Source: Chara braunii (Eukaryota > Streptophyta > Charophyceae > Charales > Characeae). From it: 27,230 bases of DNA. The stretch is taken from NCBI GenBank assembly GCA_003427395.1, contig BFEA01000020.1, positions 4,460,266 through 4,487,495 on the forward strand, in the 5' to 3' direction. The notes beneath the pieces were generated by a model. It was not told the DNA's origin, did no database searches, and worked only from the letters and a program-made list of their open reading frames with translations. Both the position numbers and the translations under genes were made by a program. Below, one piece after another: positions 8,826 through 17,039 of this stretch. Numbering within the stretch: the first letter of the stretch is position 1; each line of letters begins with the position of its first letter.

Positions 8826-9155
8826 GACGGCCCGTCATATCACATTGACGTATCCCCTCACCTCAAGATATACCTTGTCTTTCATGCTTCCAAACTGCTG
8901 CCATCCGTTGAAGACCACAAGTTTCCCAACTGCCCATCAATGTTTCCTCCCTCTATGAATGGAGGTTACGAAGTTGAACGAATATTTGAACATGGATACT
9001 TTTCAACAGATGGCAGGGGAAGACCGCAGAAGCAGTACAAGGTGAAGTTAAAAACTCAACATGTATCAGAATCAAGATGGTTCACTAAGAAAGAACTTCT
9101 ACCTACTGCACCCGATATTGTCACTGCATATGAGCGTGGGTTGAAAGAGTACTGA
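8820..9155 (+). pseudogene. Gypsy integrase tail with chromodomain
   Basis: This frame begins in the segment SYHIDVSPHLKIYLVFHASK, the usual bridge from integrase to the element's tail. It ends in a chromodomain: YEVERIFEHGYF, then RGRPQKQYKVKLK, then SRWFTKKEL and APDIVTAYERG. In chromoviruses this domain directs integration to chromatin marks. The usual Trp in the V-K-W-K strand is Leu here, while the later Trp is kept. The frame closes at TGA (9153-9155). This is the natural C-terminus of the pol polyprotein in this lineage, so 3' LTR sequence should begin soon after. Confidence 0.85.
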
Positions 9156-10348
9156 GCCTAAAGAAGTGGTTTCTGCGATGGAACTCGAAATTGGGCCCCG
9201 ATGGAATGCAATAACTCAGCTCAAATCATGCATCAGTCGTGGGCTGTGGGTCGTCATTTTGGTCAAAGGGCCGAAATAGGGGTCAAAGGCCACACCCAAG
9301 TCATGTAAATCGCCTGAACGAAGGCTTGCTGCTGTGGGATACCCGAAGCAAGGCCTAAAACTGGCCTTCAGTGGTCCAACGGGCAACAATTGACCGTGGA
9401 AAGTCAAAGGGCAACAGCAGCTTTGGCTGTCTGCAGGTATCTGTAAGGAATCCAATGCCAGTGGGGATTTGCAACTATCTGGGATCCAGGCCCTCAAGTC
9501 AAAGTCAACATGGACCCAGTCCAGGCCGTCGATCAAACACACACCTTTGGCTGTTTGCAGGTATCTGTAAGAAATCCAGTGCAAGTGTGAATTTGCAACT
9601 GTATGGGACCCAAGCCATTGGATGCAAGACAATTTGGGCCATCATATCTGAGAGACTAGAGGCTGGTCAACCAGAGTCAAAACTATAAGTTTGACCCAGC
9701 CCCTGCTGACCGACATTCCGTCTTGCACGTGCTGCCTGAAGTTGGCTGGATGCTGGCTTGACGCCGGCTGAACGCTAGCTTGACGATGGCACTACGCTGG
9801 CTGGGCGCTAGCTGTATGTGACGACGCAGGACTGCTAATGCTGTGTGCTGGCACCATTCTCTGTCTTTGGCGCCAGATGGACACTTGATTATGCTGACGT
9901 GGCTCTCGCCACACTGATTAGGACTGGCGAGGACGATAAACGTCAGGGCTGTGAGATTGATCAATCTGGAGGAAGCTTACCTGTTTGAGTCCGTGGTTGA
10001 CATTGCGCACTGCTGTCCGCCTTCATAAGGTGTCTGCGCTGACAAGTGCCATGATGAGATAAGCTCATTGTCAGAGTGTGTCAGAGGGGACTGTCTGCTG
10101 ATGTGGCGAGAGGGAGATGCCCGAGGAAGAAGTGGGATTGTGAGGGAGATCTATCTGCTAAGTTGATGGTTACTTTCTCTTCCACCTTCTAAGTCTTATC
10201 TCCCTTCCACCATCCTCTTCTTTGGTGACCAGATGTTGGGCTATCTGACTATATGTACGATTTTGAAGACATTGAACCTACGCTGAGACATTCTTTGTTC
10301 CGACATTGACGAGCTTCTCTTCAGATTGGGTTAATGGCACCAATTCTT
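9156..10348. other. Post-pol region with repeats, possibly 3' LTR remnants
   Basis: No coding domain is visible. This is where a 3' LTR would lie, but I found no matching 5' LTR upstream of 3.1 kb, so LTR identity is unproven. It contains a 124-bp-period repeat pair and a GCTGGCTTGACG-type short repeat (about 9740-9815). Confidence 0.4.
9420..9615. repeat. Direct repeat pair, ~72 bp, period 124
   Basis: CTTTGGCTGT-TGCAGGTATC starts at about 9420 and again at 9544. The similarity continues through CTGTAAG-AATCCA and TTTGCAACT to GGGA-CCA-GCC. Differences are scattered substitutions. Confidence 0.85.
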
Positions 10349-10366
10349 AAAAAAAAAAAAAAAAAA
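10349..10366 (+). repeat. Poly(A) tract (18 A)
   Basis: A pure A run follows non-coding sequence on the plus strand. It may be the tail of a retroposon ending here. No flanking target-site duplication was found by eye. Confidence 0.5.
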
Positions 10367-10656
10367 TCACAACAGCCTTAAATAGCCTGCCTTGTGATCT
10401 TGTAGTCTGAAAGGTGCAAGGCCCACCTCGTCCGTGTACTTAAACATGGGATGCATACACACACCCATGCCTAACTAACAAACCATTTATCAATGAAGAT
10501 GTGTCGTTCTTCTTGTGCAAGGGCCATCCTAATCTACTTCACTCGAACCCCTACCCCCTAACTCCCTAGCAATCTAACTCGGAGGGGGCAAAAGATTGGA
10601 CCATGTCAATTTGTGTGTGTCGTCCTTGCAGAGGGGCCATGCTTTGTGTGTACATG

Positions 10657-10835
10657 AGGAAGAGAGAGAGAGAGGGAGGGGGGAGCGGGAGAGACTTCGC
10701 GCGAGCTCCTCCACCTCAGTCACAACTAACACCGACAGAGAGAGAGAGAGGGGAAGAAAGTGGGAGAGAGAGAAGGAGAGAGAAAGAGGGGGGGGAGAGA
10801 GAGAGGGTGGGGAAGAGAGAGAGAGGGAGGGGGAG
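10657..10835. repeat. Imperfect GA-rich microsatellite tract
   Basis: Blocks of GAGAGA are interrupted by GGGAGG and short unique stretches. Every overlapping open frame is a GA translation (Arg-Glu or Ser-Leu) and not a gene. Confidence 0.85.
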
Positions 10836-10923
10836 AGACAAAGCGTATCTGTTTTCCTTTCATCCTTGTGCAAACTCGTTTTGAGAGAGAAAAAAGAAAA
10901 CGGGCCCACTCTGCTCTTTTACA

Positions 10924-10943
10924 GTACACACACACACACACAC
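10924..10943. repeat. (CA)n microsatellite
   Basis: Ten CA units lie at the end of the GA-rich region. Confidence 0.9.
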
Positions 10944-11100
10944 TCTGGTTTTGTGGGCTGATGTGGAAGGCTCTCCAACTTTTTCGAACCTTTGAGGGGT
11001 TCGGGTCGGTGCCTTCTTGCTGGAGTAGTCTTCTGTCTTAGGTAAGTTGCTTTCTGACCTCCATCCCATTATGGTTTGAAATATATATTGCCACAAAGGC

Positions 11101-11464
11101 GAAGGAAAGCTCTGCCTGTTCCTGACCTCTTACGTACAAGGCCGGCCATGTGGATGACAGGTTGAGCGCCGGCTGCCCCCATCCCCGTGTGTCACAAGGA
11201 CCCACATGCACGCAGCCAAAAGGCAAAGAGGTAAAGAAAAGGAGGTGAAATATATACTATCACTGTGAATCGGAGCGCAAAAGCGGAAAAAGACAAAACA
11301 AAAAAAGGAAAGAAGTACGGAAGGAACGCTCCGCCTGTTCATCACCTCTTACGTACAAGGCCAGCCACGTGGATGACAGGTTGAGCACTGGCTGCCCCCA
11401 TCCCCGTGTGTCACAAGGACCCACTTGCACGCAGCCGAAAGGCAAAGAGGTAAAGAAAAGGAAG
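11101..11464. repeat. Direct repeat pair, ~145 bp, period 219
   Basis: Copies span about 11101-11245 and 11321-11464. They share CTCTTACGTACAAGGCC, GTGGATGACAGGTTGAGC, CCCCATCCCCGTGTGTCAC and AGGCAAAGAGGTAAAGAAAA, with about ten substitutions. They may be two solo ends of a small element or a segmental tandem duplication. Confidence 0.9.
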
Positions 11465-11609
11465 ATGAAACCAAACCTCACAGAGGCAAGAGAAAGAGAA
11501 AGGGATCCAGCCAAAGAAAGGACAAGGGAAGAGGAAGGCCTATCAGTCAAACAGAGCAAATGACACATCCCACATATAAACCAATTGCCGCTGTCACAAC
11601 AAAGTTCAA

Positions 11610-11705
11610 CATTTTTTTCTTTTTTCTTTTTTTCTTTTTCTTTTCTTCAGCAATTTGTTCTTTTTTCTTTTTTTCTTTTCGTTTTTTTCTTTTTTTTCTT
11701 TCTTC
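11610..11705. repeat. T-rich pyrimidine tract
   Basis: Runs of T broken by single C residues occur on either side of TTCAGCAATTTG. The tract explains the Lys- and Phe-rich frames seen on both strands. Confidence 0.9.
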
Positions 11706-11789
11706 ACCTCTGTATCTGTTGGTAGAGTCGAAAGCTCTATCTGTCCTATAATTAGTGTTGCTCCTGACCTGCTTGATTCTATTGACCAG

Positions 11790-12144
11790 TCAGGAAGACG
11801 AGCCCCCACCCCGGCAGATAGGACAGGGATGCTTAGGATGAAGTGGATGTTCACAAAAATACCCACGGAGAGCTGCACCAGCACAGCATTCAGCAGAATG
11901 GCTAGCACGGACCATCCCATCCAAACAGTCCTGACAAAGGACATGCTGTCCACATGTAAAAGAAAACAGCAGGACGTTCATCACAGTGCGGCATCATGCA
12001 GTCCTGATAGCGTCCTTGCGCACAAAAGGGACAACGAATATCTGGGTGATAAGGATGTGTACAATGAGGAAATGTTGGACACCATTCGGCACAGACGGCT
12101 GTGGCCGCAATAGATTGATAATGGTGATGGCATAGATGATGAAT
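11790..12144 (-). pseudogene. Cys/His-rich, RING-like gene relic
   Basis: Minus-strand translation gives a dense zinc-ligand pattern in two frames. From 12144 downwards it reads ...CAEWCPTFPHCTHPYHPD, then IRCPFCAQGRYQDC and MMPHCDERPAVFF. In the next frame follow FTCGQHVLCQDCLDG, EHPLHPKHPCPICR and a TGA at 11790-11792. C-G-x-H-V-L-C-x2-C and C-P-I-C-R resemble the core and end of RING fingers. One frameshift is needed, near 11955-11970 in a T-rich run. The pattern C-x-H-P-x-H-P-x3-C-P-x-C occurs twice, once in each frame, so the domain contains an internal duplication (about 208 nt apart). The upstream limit is a TGA at 12145-12147. I do not recognise the gene, and a ubiquitin-ligase function would be inference only. 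It could be one exon of a live gene if the apparent frameshift is a sequencing error or a splice. Confidence 0.55.
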
Positions 12145-12189
12145 TCAACAGCCAAGGCGCACCATGTCACACGAGAGAGTCGGTCATAT

Positions 12190-12496
12190 CCTGAATCACC
12201 ATCCCACCATCCCACAGTTCCCACTGGGCAGCTGCACGAATGAGTGCCATATAATGCCCATTCGTGCCATATAATGCCCGGGTCTGTGCAAAATGCAGGC
12301 ATAAATATGAGGATGGTCATTAATCCAGAATAAAGTATGATTCGGCAATGCACGCAAAAAGTCATTTATGTTGAAAATATCATGAATCATCATCCCACCA
12401 GCCCACAGTTCCCACTGGGCAGCTGCACGAATGAGTGCCATATAATGCCCGGGTCTGTGCAAAATGCAGGCATAAATATGAGGATGGTCATTAAGG
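12190..12496. repeat. Direct repeat pair, ~115-135 bp, near identical
   Basis: Copies at about 12190-12325 and 12380-12496 share CCCACAGTTCCCACTGGGCA, CTGCACGAATGAGTGCC and GCATAAATATGAGGATGG almost without change. The first copy contains a local re-duplication of TCGTGCCATATAATGCCC. Confidence 0.9.
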
Positions 12497-12513
12497 TCAT
12501 CGCCTGGCGTCAC

Positions 12514-12571
12514 ATGATGATGTATACATATGTATATGTGCAATGATGATGTATACATATGTATATGTGCA
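12514..12571. repeat. 29-bp tandem duplication
   Basis: Positions 12514-12542 and 12543-12571 are identical 29-bp units built around ATGTATACATATGTATATG. They are rich in alternating purine and pyrimidine. Confidence 0.95.
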
Positions 12572-12853
12572 AGTGTGCCGCTTTGACGGCAGACGGGTGT
12601 GTGGGCACTTGGCACTGAACCACACAAACGTGGCCAACCTTGCATTTTCTATTATATTTCCTATCTATACTTTTTCGTTATGGATGGCTTGTGATGATTT
12701 GTGAAGGGAATGAGAGAGAGAATCTGGGTTCTTTTAAAACAACACACACATGCATGCACACATGACACAGGCACACATGCACACACACAGCTCCTGTGCA
12801 CACACACAGCTCCCCTAGCAGTAATGCGGGGATGGGTTTGATTGCGTACTTAA

Positions 12854-13015
12854 TGGGCCTCGCTCCACTACTCTCGAAATGTGCAAAACGAGAGTGAATC
12901 TTCCGCTAGAACATGGGAAGATACATGGCCATGATTTTTGTCTTTTGTGCATGTGAAGATACATCGCCATGATTTTTGTCTTTTGTGCATGTCAAGAGTA
13001 GTGGAGCGACGCCCA
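12854..13015. mobile_element. Candidate 162-bp MITE/foldback element
   Basis: Terminal inverted repeats of 21 bp at 12854-12874 and 12995-13015 (TGGGC, variable base, TCGCTCCACTACTCT) match except at one position. The interior holds a tandem duplication of a ~38-bp unit (about 12916-12953 and 12955-12992). No clear target-site duplication is visible, so transposon origin is inferred from structure only. Confidence 0.5.
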
Positions 13016-13382
13016 CTGTATTCTTCTGACTTGCTGCTGGAATACTAATCGGTCTGATGTTCCCCAGAAATGGATATGGAGCTGGGCCCAAAAGGACCTG
13101 TTCTGTGAACAAAAAAGAAAAAAAGCAAAAAAAAGAAAGCCAGACTGCGCTACATACACCTCAGCCTCTGTCTACTATATATATTATATTAGATAGAGCT
13201 TGACATGTGGTGCGTTCTGACCAAACAGAGATTAGAACCATCTACTCTTTTTTTGGTGCAGACCTGTCTGGCTTGCGGTTACAATTTTGCACCAAGCTGG
13301 CATAGTCAGCTGCAGGTACCAGCACCTGGTACTACGCAGTTATCGACTCCAGTTACTGACGCTGGTTCCTGACTCCCCCCCC

Positions 13383-13465
<83 letters not shown>
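13383..13465. repeat. (CT)n array 1
   Basis: About 40 uninterrupted CT units follow a C-run and TTCT. Confidence 0.95.
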
Positions 13466-13467
<2 letters not shown>

Positions 13468-13608
13468 GTCAATCCCCTGATGAATCGGTGAGTAGTCCGA
13501 TTGAGCCACATGGCTGGAGTTGTGTATAGAGAACATGACAGCACACCAAACAAAGAAGAACAAAAAAGAAAAAGACAAAACAGCCTGCTGCTGCCGACTT
13601 ACCCCAAC

Positions 13609-13611
<3 letters not shown>

Positions 13612-13685
<74 letters not shown>
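13612..13685. repeat. (CT)n array 2
   Basis: About 36 CT units, directly followed by the repeat copy at 13685. Confidence 0.95.
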
Positions 13686-13688
<3 letters not shown>

Positions 13689-13780
13689 TATCCCACTGCT
13701 GACTTTCCGGTAGTCGTCCTCCCTTCCCCGTCCCTATGACTCTCTGACACGCAAGAAAAAAGACGCAAAAGATGGCACCA

Positions 13781-13816
<36 letters not shown>

Positions 13817-13919
13817 CCACACACACATATCCCACTGCTGACTTTCCCGTAGTCGTCCTCCCTTCCCCGTCCCTATGACTCTCTCACACGCAAAAAAAAA
13901 GACGCAAAAGATGGCACCA
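13685..13919. repeat. Direct repeat pair, ~95 bp, period 139
   Basis: Copies at 13685-13780 and 13824-13919 share CACATATCCCACTGCTGACT, GTAGTCGTCCTCCCTTCCCC and GACGCAAAAGATGGCACCA. A short (CT)n array (about 13782-13803) and (CA)n lie between them, so each copy is preceded by a microsatellite. Confidence 0.9.
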
Positions 13920-13959
13920 GCTGGCGCACCTTTAATCTCCCGCCCCCAACGCCGACTCT

Positions 13960-14520
13960 TAAAACCTCCATCTGCCCTCCCTTCGCCTGGCCACCTCACT
14001 CCCCTTCCTTCGCCCAATCTCCGCCTGACCTCCTCCCCTCTATCTCCTCCGTCCTCCGCCGTCCTCCGTCCGTTTTGCACTGACCTCCTCCTTCCCCCTA
14101 TCTCCTTCCTCCCCTTCCTTCCTTGCCCGATCTCCACCTGACCTCCTGCTTCCGCCCTACTCTCTGCCGCTTTTCCCCTTCCTCCAGGCCTCCTCCTCAC
14201 CTTCTCTTCAACCTCCCTCTGGCCTCCGTCCGCTTGGCCGTCTCATTCCCCTTCGTTCGCCCCATCTCTGCCTGACCTCCTTCCACCGATCTCCTTCCTT
14301 TCCTTCTTTCCTCAGCCGCATCACCACCTGACCTCCTCCCTCCATTCCTCCCTCCGTCCTACTCCCTACCTCCCCCTCCTCCCTCCATTCCTCCCTCCGT
14401 CCTACTCCCTACCTCCCCCTCCTCCCTCCATTCCTCCCTCCGTCCTACTCTCCCTACCTCCCCCTCCTCCTTCGACCGGCCGCCCTTCTTTCGTATCGCC
14501 CGACCTAAGAAGTGCTGCTT
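13960..14520. repeat. C-rich polypyrimidine tract with 43-bp x3 minisatellite
   Basis: The whole stretch is built from CCTCCT/CTTCC words. At 14341-14383, 14384-14426 and 14427-about 14471 the same 43-bp unit (TCCATTCCTCCCTCCG and onwards) repeats three times; the third copy has an extra TC. Confidence 0.9.
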
Positions 14521-14836
14521 TTTTTTTGTACGGTGGACGTCAACGCTCCATTTGTCATCAAGATCGCTCCATTTCTTTTAAAGATCTGAACACGGTTGCA
14601 CACGCGCAAGAAGAAGAGAGGGAAAGCAGGAGAGAGAAAAACGAATTTCACCTAACACACTTCCTCCCCTCGCTCTTTCTCCCTCGCACCTTTTTTGTCC
14701 TTGTCTCTCCTCCACCACCAAACGTACGTCTCCTGCCTCCTCAAGATCTTCCTCCTCAACATTCTCCCTCGCTCTTCTCTCTTTGGGGCGGCCTTATGAT
14801 TAACCATCGAACTGCCCTGCGCCAGGTATTTCAGGC

Positions 14837-14973
14837 TATCGATATTTCTTTCCATATTTCACGCTCTGCCTCCCCCATCCCTACATCCGCCACACTGAGT
14901 CAGCTCTCTATCGATATTTCTTTCCATATTTCACGCTCTTCCTCCCCAATCCCTACACCCGCCACACTCAGTC

Positions 14974-14980
<7 letters not shown>
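14837..14980. repeat. 72-bp tandem duplication
   Basis: Units 14837-14908 and 14909-14980 share TATCGATATTTCTTTCCATA and the following CGCTCT, CCGCCACACT and GTCAGCTCTC. The second copy runs straight into a (CT)n array. Confidence 0.95.

Positions 14981-15046
<66 letters not shown>
14975..15046. repeat. (CT)n array 4
   Basis: About 35 CT units that start at the last bases of the 72-bp duplication. Confidence 0.95.
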
Positions 15047-15048
<2 letters not shown>

Positions 15049-15181
15049 CTTTCCCTGTGTGCGTCTGTGTGCGACCGCACACGCTCGCTCTTATTCACAT
15101 TGAAAAATAAATGTGGCGCCAAGCCTTACGCAAATTCAGAAAGATAAGAAAAACAGAATGCACTCTCTATGTCGTCCCCAG

Positions 15182-15375
15182 ATAAGGGAGCAAGAAGGGA
15201 GGGAGGAGGGAGAGCCGAGGAAGGCAACGCCACCGGAAGAAGGAGGGAGAAAGTGAGGGAGGGAGGGAGGAAGGAGAAAGGGAGAAAGGAGGGAGGGCCG
15301 ATGGGGCAGGGGTGAGGGAGGGAGGAGAGAGGGTCGAGGAAGCAATGGAGGAGGACCGTCCGAGGGAGGAGGGAT
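15182..15375. repeat. GGGAGGGAGG-type purine tract
   Basis: Imperfect GGGA/GGAG words give a strongly purine-skewed plus strand just before the (CT)n array. Overlapping frames are low complexity. Confidence 0.8.
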
Positions 15376-15392
15376 AGTGATGGTGCCTCTGG

Positions 15393-15396
<4 letters not shown>

Positions 15397-15454
<58 letters not shown>

Positions 15455-15560
15455 NNNNNNNNNNNNNNNNNNNNNNNNNNNNNNNNNNNNNNNNNNNNNN
15501 NNNNNNNNNNNNNNNNNNNNNNNNNNNNNNNNNNNNNNNNNNNNNNNNNNNNNNNNNNNN

Positions 15561-15629
<69 letters not shown>
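15397..15629. repeat. (CT)n array 5 containing an assembly gap
   Basis: CT units run from 15397 to 15454, then N from 15455 to 15560 (106 bases), then CT again to 15629. The true array length is unknown. Confidence 0.95.
15455..15560. other. Assembly gap (106 N)
   Basis: The unresolved bases are inside the (CT)n array, as expected when short reads cannot span it. Confidence 0.99.
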
Positions 15630-15632
<3 letters not shown>

Positions 15633-15834
15633 CCTGACCCGCTTGCCTGCAGTGAACCAAATCCCCCCCGTTATCTACCTCCTCCCCGAAAAAGAGAAGG
15701 AATGCAAGTTCTTTTCTTTTTGTTTGTTTTTTCAAAAGGGGTTCGGGGTTTGGGTTCGAGGTGAAGTAGGAACACTCACTGGAGCAGGAATCAACGTCGA
15801 AGCCCACGTCGGAGCGCTTAGCAGGAACTCACGA

Positions 15835-16210
15835 TCCACGCGCGAACCACAGGTCCACGCAGCGCCGATTCACGAAGGCACCAGCTCACAAAGTACGACG
15901 CACCAAAGCACTAAGCACGGAGCACGGAGCACCAAGCAGCACGCAGTACCAAGTAGCATGGACCACTGATTCAGGAACCATGAAGCGCGAAGCACCATGC
16001 ACCGGATCCAACGTGCACCGAATTCACGAAGCACCAATCACCACGCACCTAATCCACGACGCTAGAAGCACCGAATCCACGAAGTAGCAAGGACGAAGCA
16101 CGAAACATGAAGCACAGAATCCACAATGCTCCAGAAAAGCACCAAGCACATAGCACACCAAATTCACAACGCAATTCGCGAAGCACCAAGCACCGAATTC
16201 ACGTAGAACC
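15835..16210. repeat. Degenerate GAAGCACCAAGCAC/GAATTCACG repeat
   Basis: Variants of CACGAAGCACC, AAGCAC and GAAT(T/C)CAC follow each other for about 370 bases. A short stretch of the same family recurs at about 17672-17712. Long frames here are artefacts of the repeat. Confidence 0.75.
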
Positions 16211-16265
16211 AAAAAAGAAAAAAGAAAAAAAGCAAAAAAATAAATAAAAAAAAATCACGTAGAAC
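16199..16265. repeat. A-rich insert flanked by 11-bp direct repeats
   Basis: TCACGTAGAAC at 16199-16209 and 16255-16265 flanks a 45-nt A-rich block (16210-16254). The pattern looks like a target-site duplication around a tail-only retroposon insert. The left copy adjoins the degenerate repeat, so both copies might instead be repeat units. Confidence 0.5.
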
Positions 16266-16281
16266 ACCGACTAAAGCTGTC

Positions 16282-16366
16282 CAGTTGATGTGGCTCAGTG
16301 GTTAGAGCGTCGGTTGGAAATGCGCATTGTGGTATGAGGTTGTGGGTTCAAAACTCAATTGCAGCC
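16282..16366 (+). repeat. tRNA-like SINE head with Pol III A and B boxes
   Basis: TGGCTCAGTGG (16291-16301) fits an A box and continues TTAGAGCG as in a tRNA D-arm. GGTTCAAAAC (16345-16354) fits a B box at tRNA-like distance. The segment from 16331 is duplicated downstream. This is more likely a SINE head than a functional tRNA, because the stems are poor. Confidence 0.5.
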
Positions 16367-16507
16367 TTGCACATGGACACCGGCAGGTCGTCAGATTGAC
16401 GCAAGGCTGGACATACACTCCCTTTGGTATGAGGTTGTGGGTTCAAAACTCAATTGCAGCCTTGCGCATGGACATTGACGCAAGGCTGGACATACACTCC
16501 CTTCGGC
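16331..16507. repeat. Tandem duplication of the B-box segment
   Basis: Copies at 16331-16425 and 16427-about 16506 share GGTATGAGGTTGTGGGTTCA, CAATTGCAGCCTTGC and GACGCAAGGCTGGACATACA. The second copy lacks 16 bases. Each carries a B-box-like GGTTCAAAAC. Confidence 0.9.
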
Positions 16508-16523
16508 TGACCCATGCATGGTA

Positions 16524-16638
16524 CTATTACAGACACTGCCTGCGCACCACCCAAGGTTGTTCATGGTGTTGTATGTTGGTTCTGGGCCTCTATTACAGAC
16601 ACTGCCTGCGCACCACCCAAGTGTTGTTCATGGTGTTC
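16524..16638. repeat. 66-bp-period tandem duplication
   Basis: CTATTACAGACACTGCCTGC and CACCACCCAAG(T)GTTGTT start at 16524 and 16590. Nearby frames translate this repeat and are not genes. Confidence 0.9.
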
Positions 16639-16731
16639 TGGACCTCGCAGAACAGGGTTGCTTGGGGGTGTTGGTCTTGGGTGTTCTGTTAATCTCCCCA
16701 GTCTGGCATATCACACGTTCGTGCCATTTCG

Positions 16732-16800
16732 GCTAGTCGTGCACACGGTAGAGTCATTGGATTACATGTTACAAGGTCACAGGTTCGAGATTGGTTCAGA
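16732..16800 (+). repeat. Second tRNA-like Pol III segment
   Basis: GTCGTGCACACGGTAGAGTC resembles an A box/D-arm. GGTTCGAGATT (16782-16792) is a good B box about 40 nt later. It differs in sequence from the head at 16282, so a different tRNA-derived ancestor is possible. Confidence 0.4.
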
Positions 16801-16849
16801 CCTTAGGGGAGGTCCTTGTCCAGCTTGCCCCGTTCTCTCTTCGATATAC

Positions 16850-17030
16850 ACACATGATGCTGCCTATGCATCTCGATACATAGATTCACAGAGCACACAC
16901 AGCCTTCGGGCATACACATAGCTTGTGAATTATACATGGCCTACAGGCTACATACACAAGTTTCCACACATGGTGTTGTCCGTACATCTCAATACATAGA
17001 TACACAGAGCATACATAGCCTACACATCAT
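16850..17030. repeat. ~116-bp-period diverged tandem repeat
   Basis: ACACATG-TG-TG and CATCTC-ATACATAGAT, followed by CACAGAGCA-ACA-AGCC, occur at about 16850 and 16966. The copies differ at roughly one base in six. Confidence 0.75.
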
Positions 17031-17039
17031 TGCGAACTA

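Larger units (their letters stand above)
3084..9155 (+). mobile_element. Decayed Ty3/Gypsy chromovirus-type LTR retrotransposon
   Basis: Reading left to right on the plus strand there are remnants of an aspartic protease, a reverse transcriptase, an integrase with its zinc-binding region, and a C-terminal chromodomain. This order and the chromodomain are the hallmark of the chromovirus lineage of Ty3/Gypsy elements. A 2979-bp poly(A) retroposon splits the RT (4579-7557), and the RNase H segment is absent. Stops and frameshifts occur throughout, so the copy cannot be autonomous. A short gag-like open segment may start near 3110. The left limit is approximate: I could not identify a matching LTR pair by eye. 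A possible primer-binding-like string, TTGGCGCACCCGAC, lies near 2987, with weak support. Confidence 0.85.

Noticed and set aside
9216-9632. 138-codon minus-strand open frame
   Set aside because: It lies over the 124-bp-period DNA repeat. The repeat copies fall in different frames and no domain is visible.
11606-11953. 115-codon minus-strand frame with hydrophobic stretch and Lys-rich tail
   Set aside because: The tail is the T-rich tract, and the rest is the third frame of the RING-like relic.
11994-12365. Membrane-protein-like minus-strand frame
   Set aside because: Its hydrophobic segments lie over the Cys/His-rich relic read in another frame, which has the stronger pattern. It also spans the direct repeats.
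13469-14200. 243-codon minus-strand open frame
   Set aside because: It is a translation of (CT)n arrays and polypyrimidine DNA into Arg-Glu and Gly/Arg-rich sequence.
14526-15110. 194-codon plus-strand open frame
   Set aside because: Half of it is a (CT)n translation (Ser-Leu repeats) and the rest spans the 72-bp duplication.
15136-15807. 223-codon minus-strand frame through the gap
   Set aside because: It runs through 106 N and Arg-Glu repeats, so it is not interpretable as a gene.
16024-16212. Cys-rich minus-strand frame
   Set aside because: It is the reverse of the GAAGCACC repeat and the Cys residues come from the repeat word, unlike the ordered ligands at 11790-12144.
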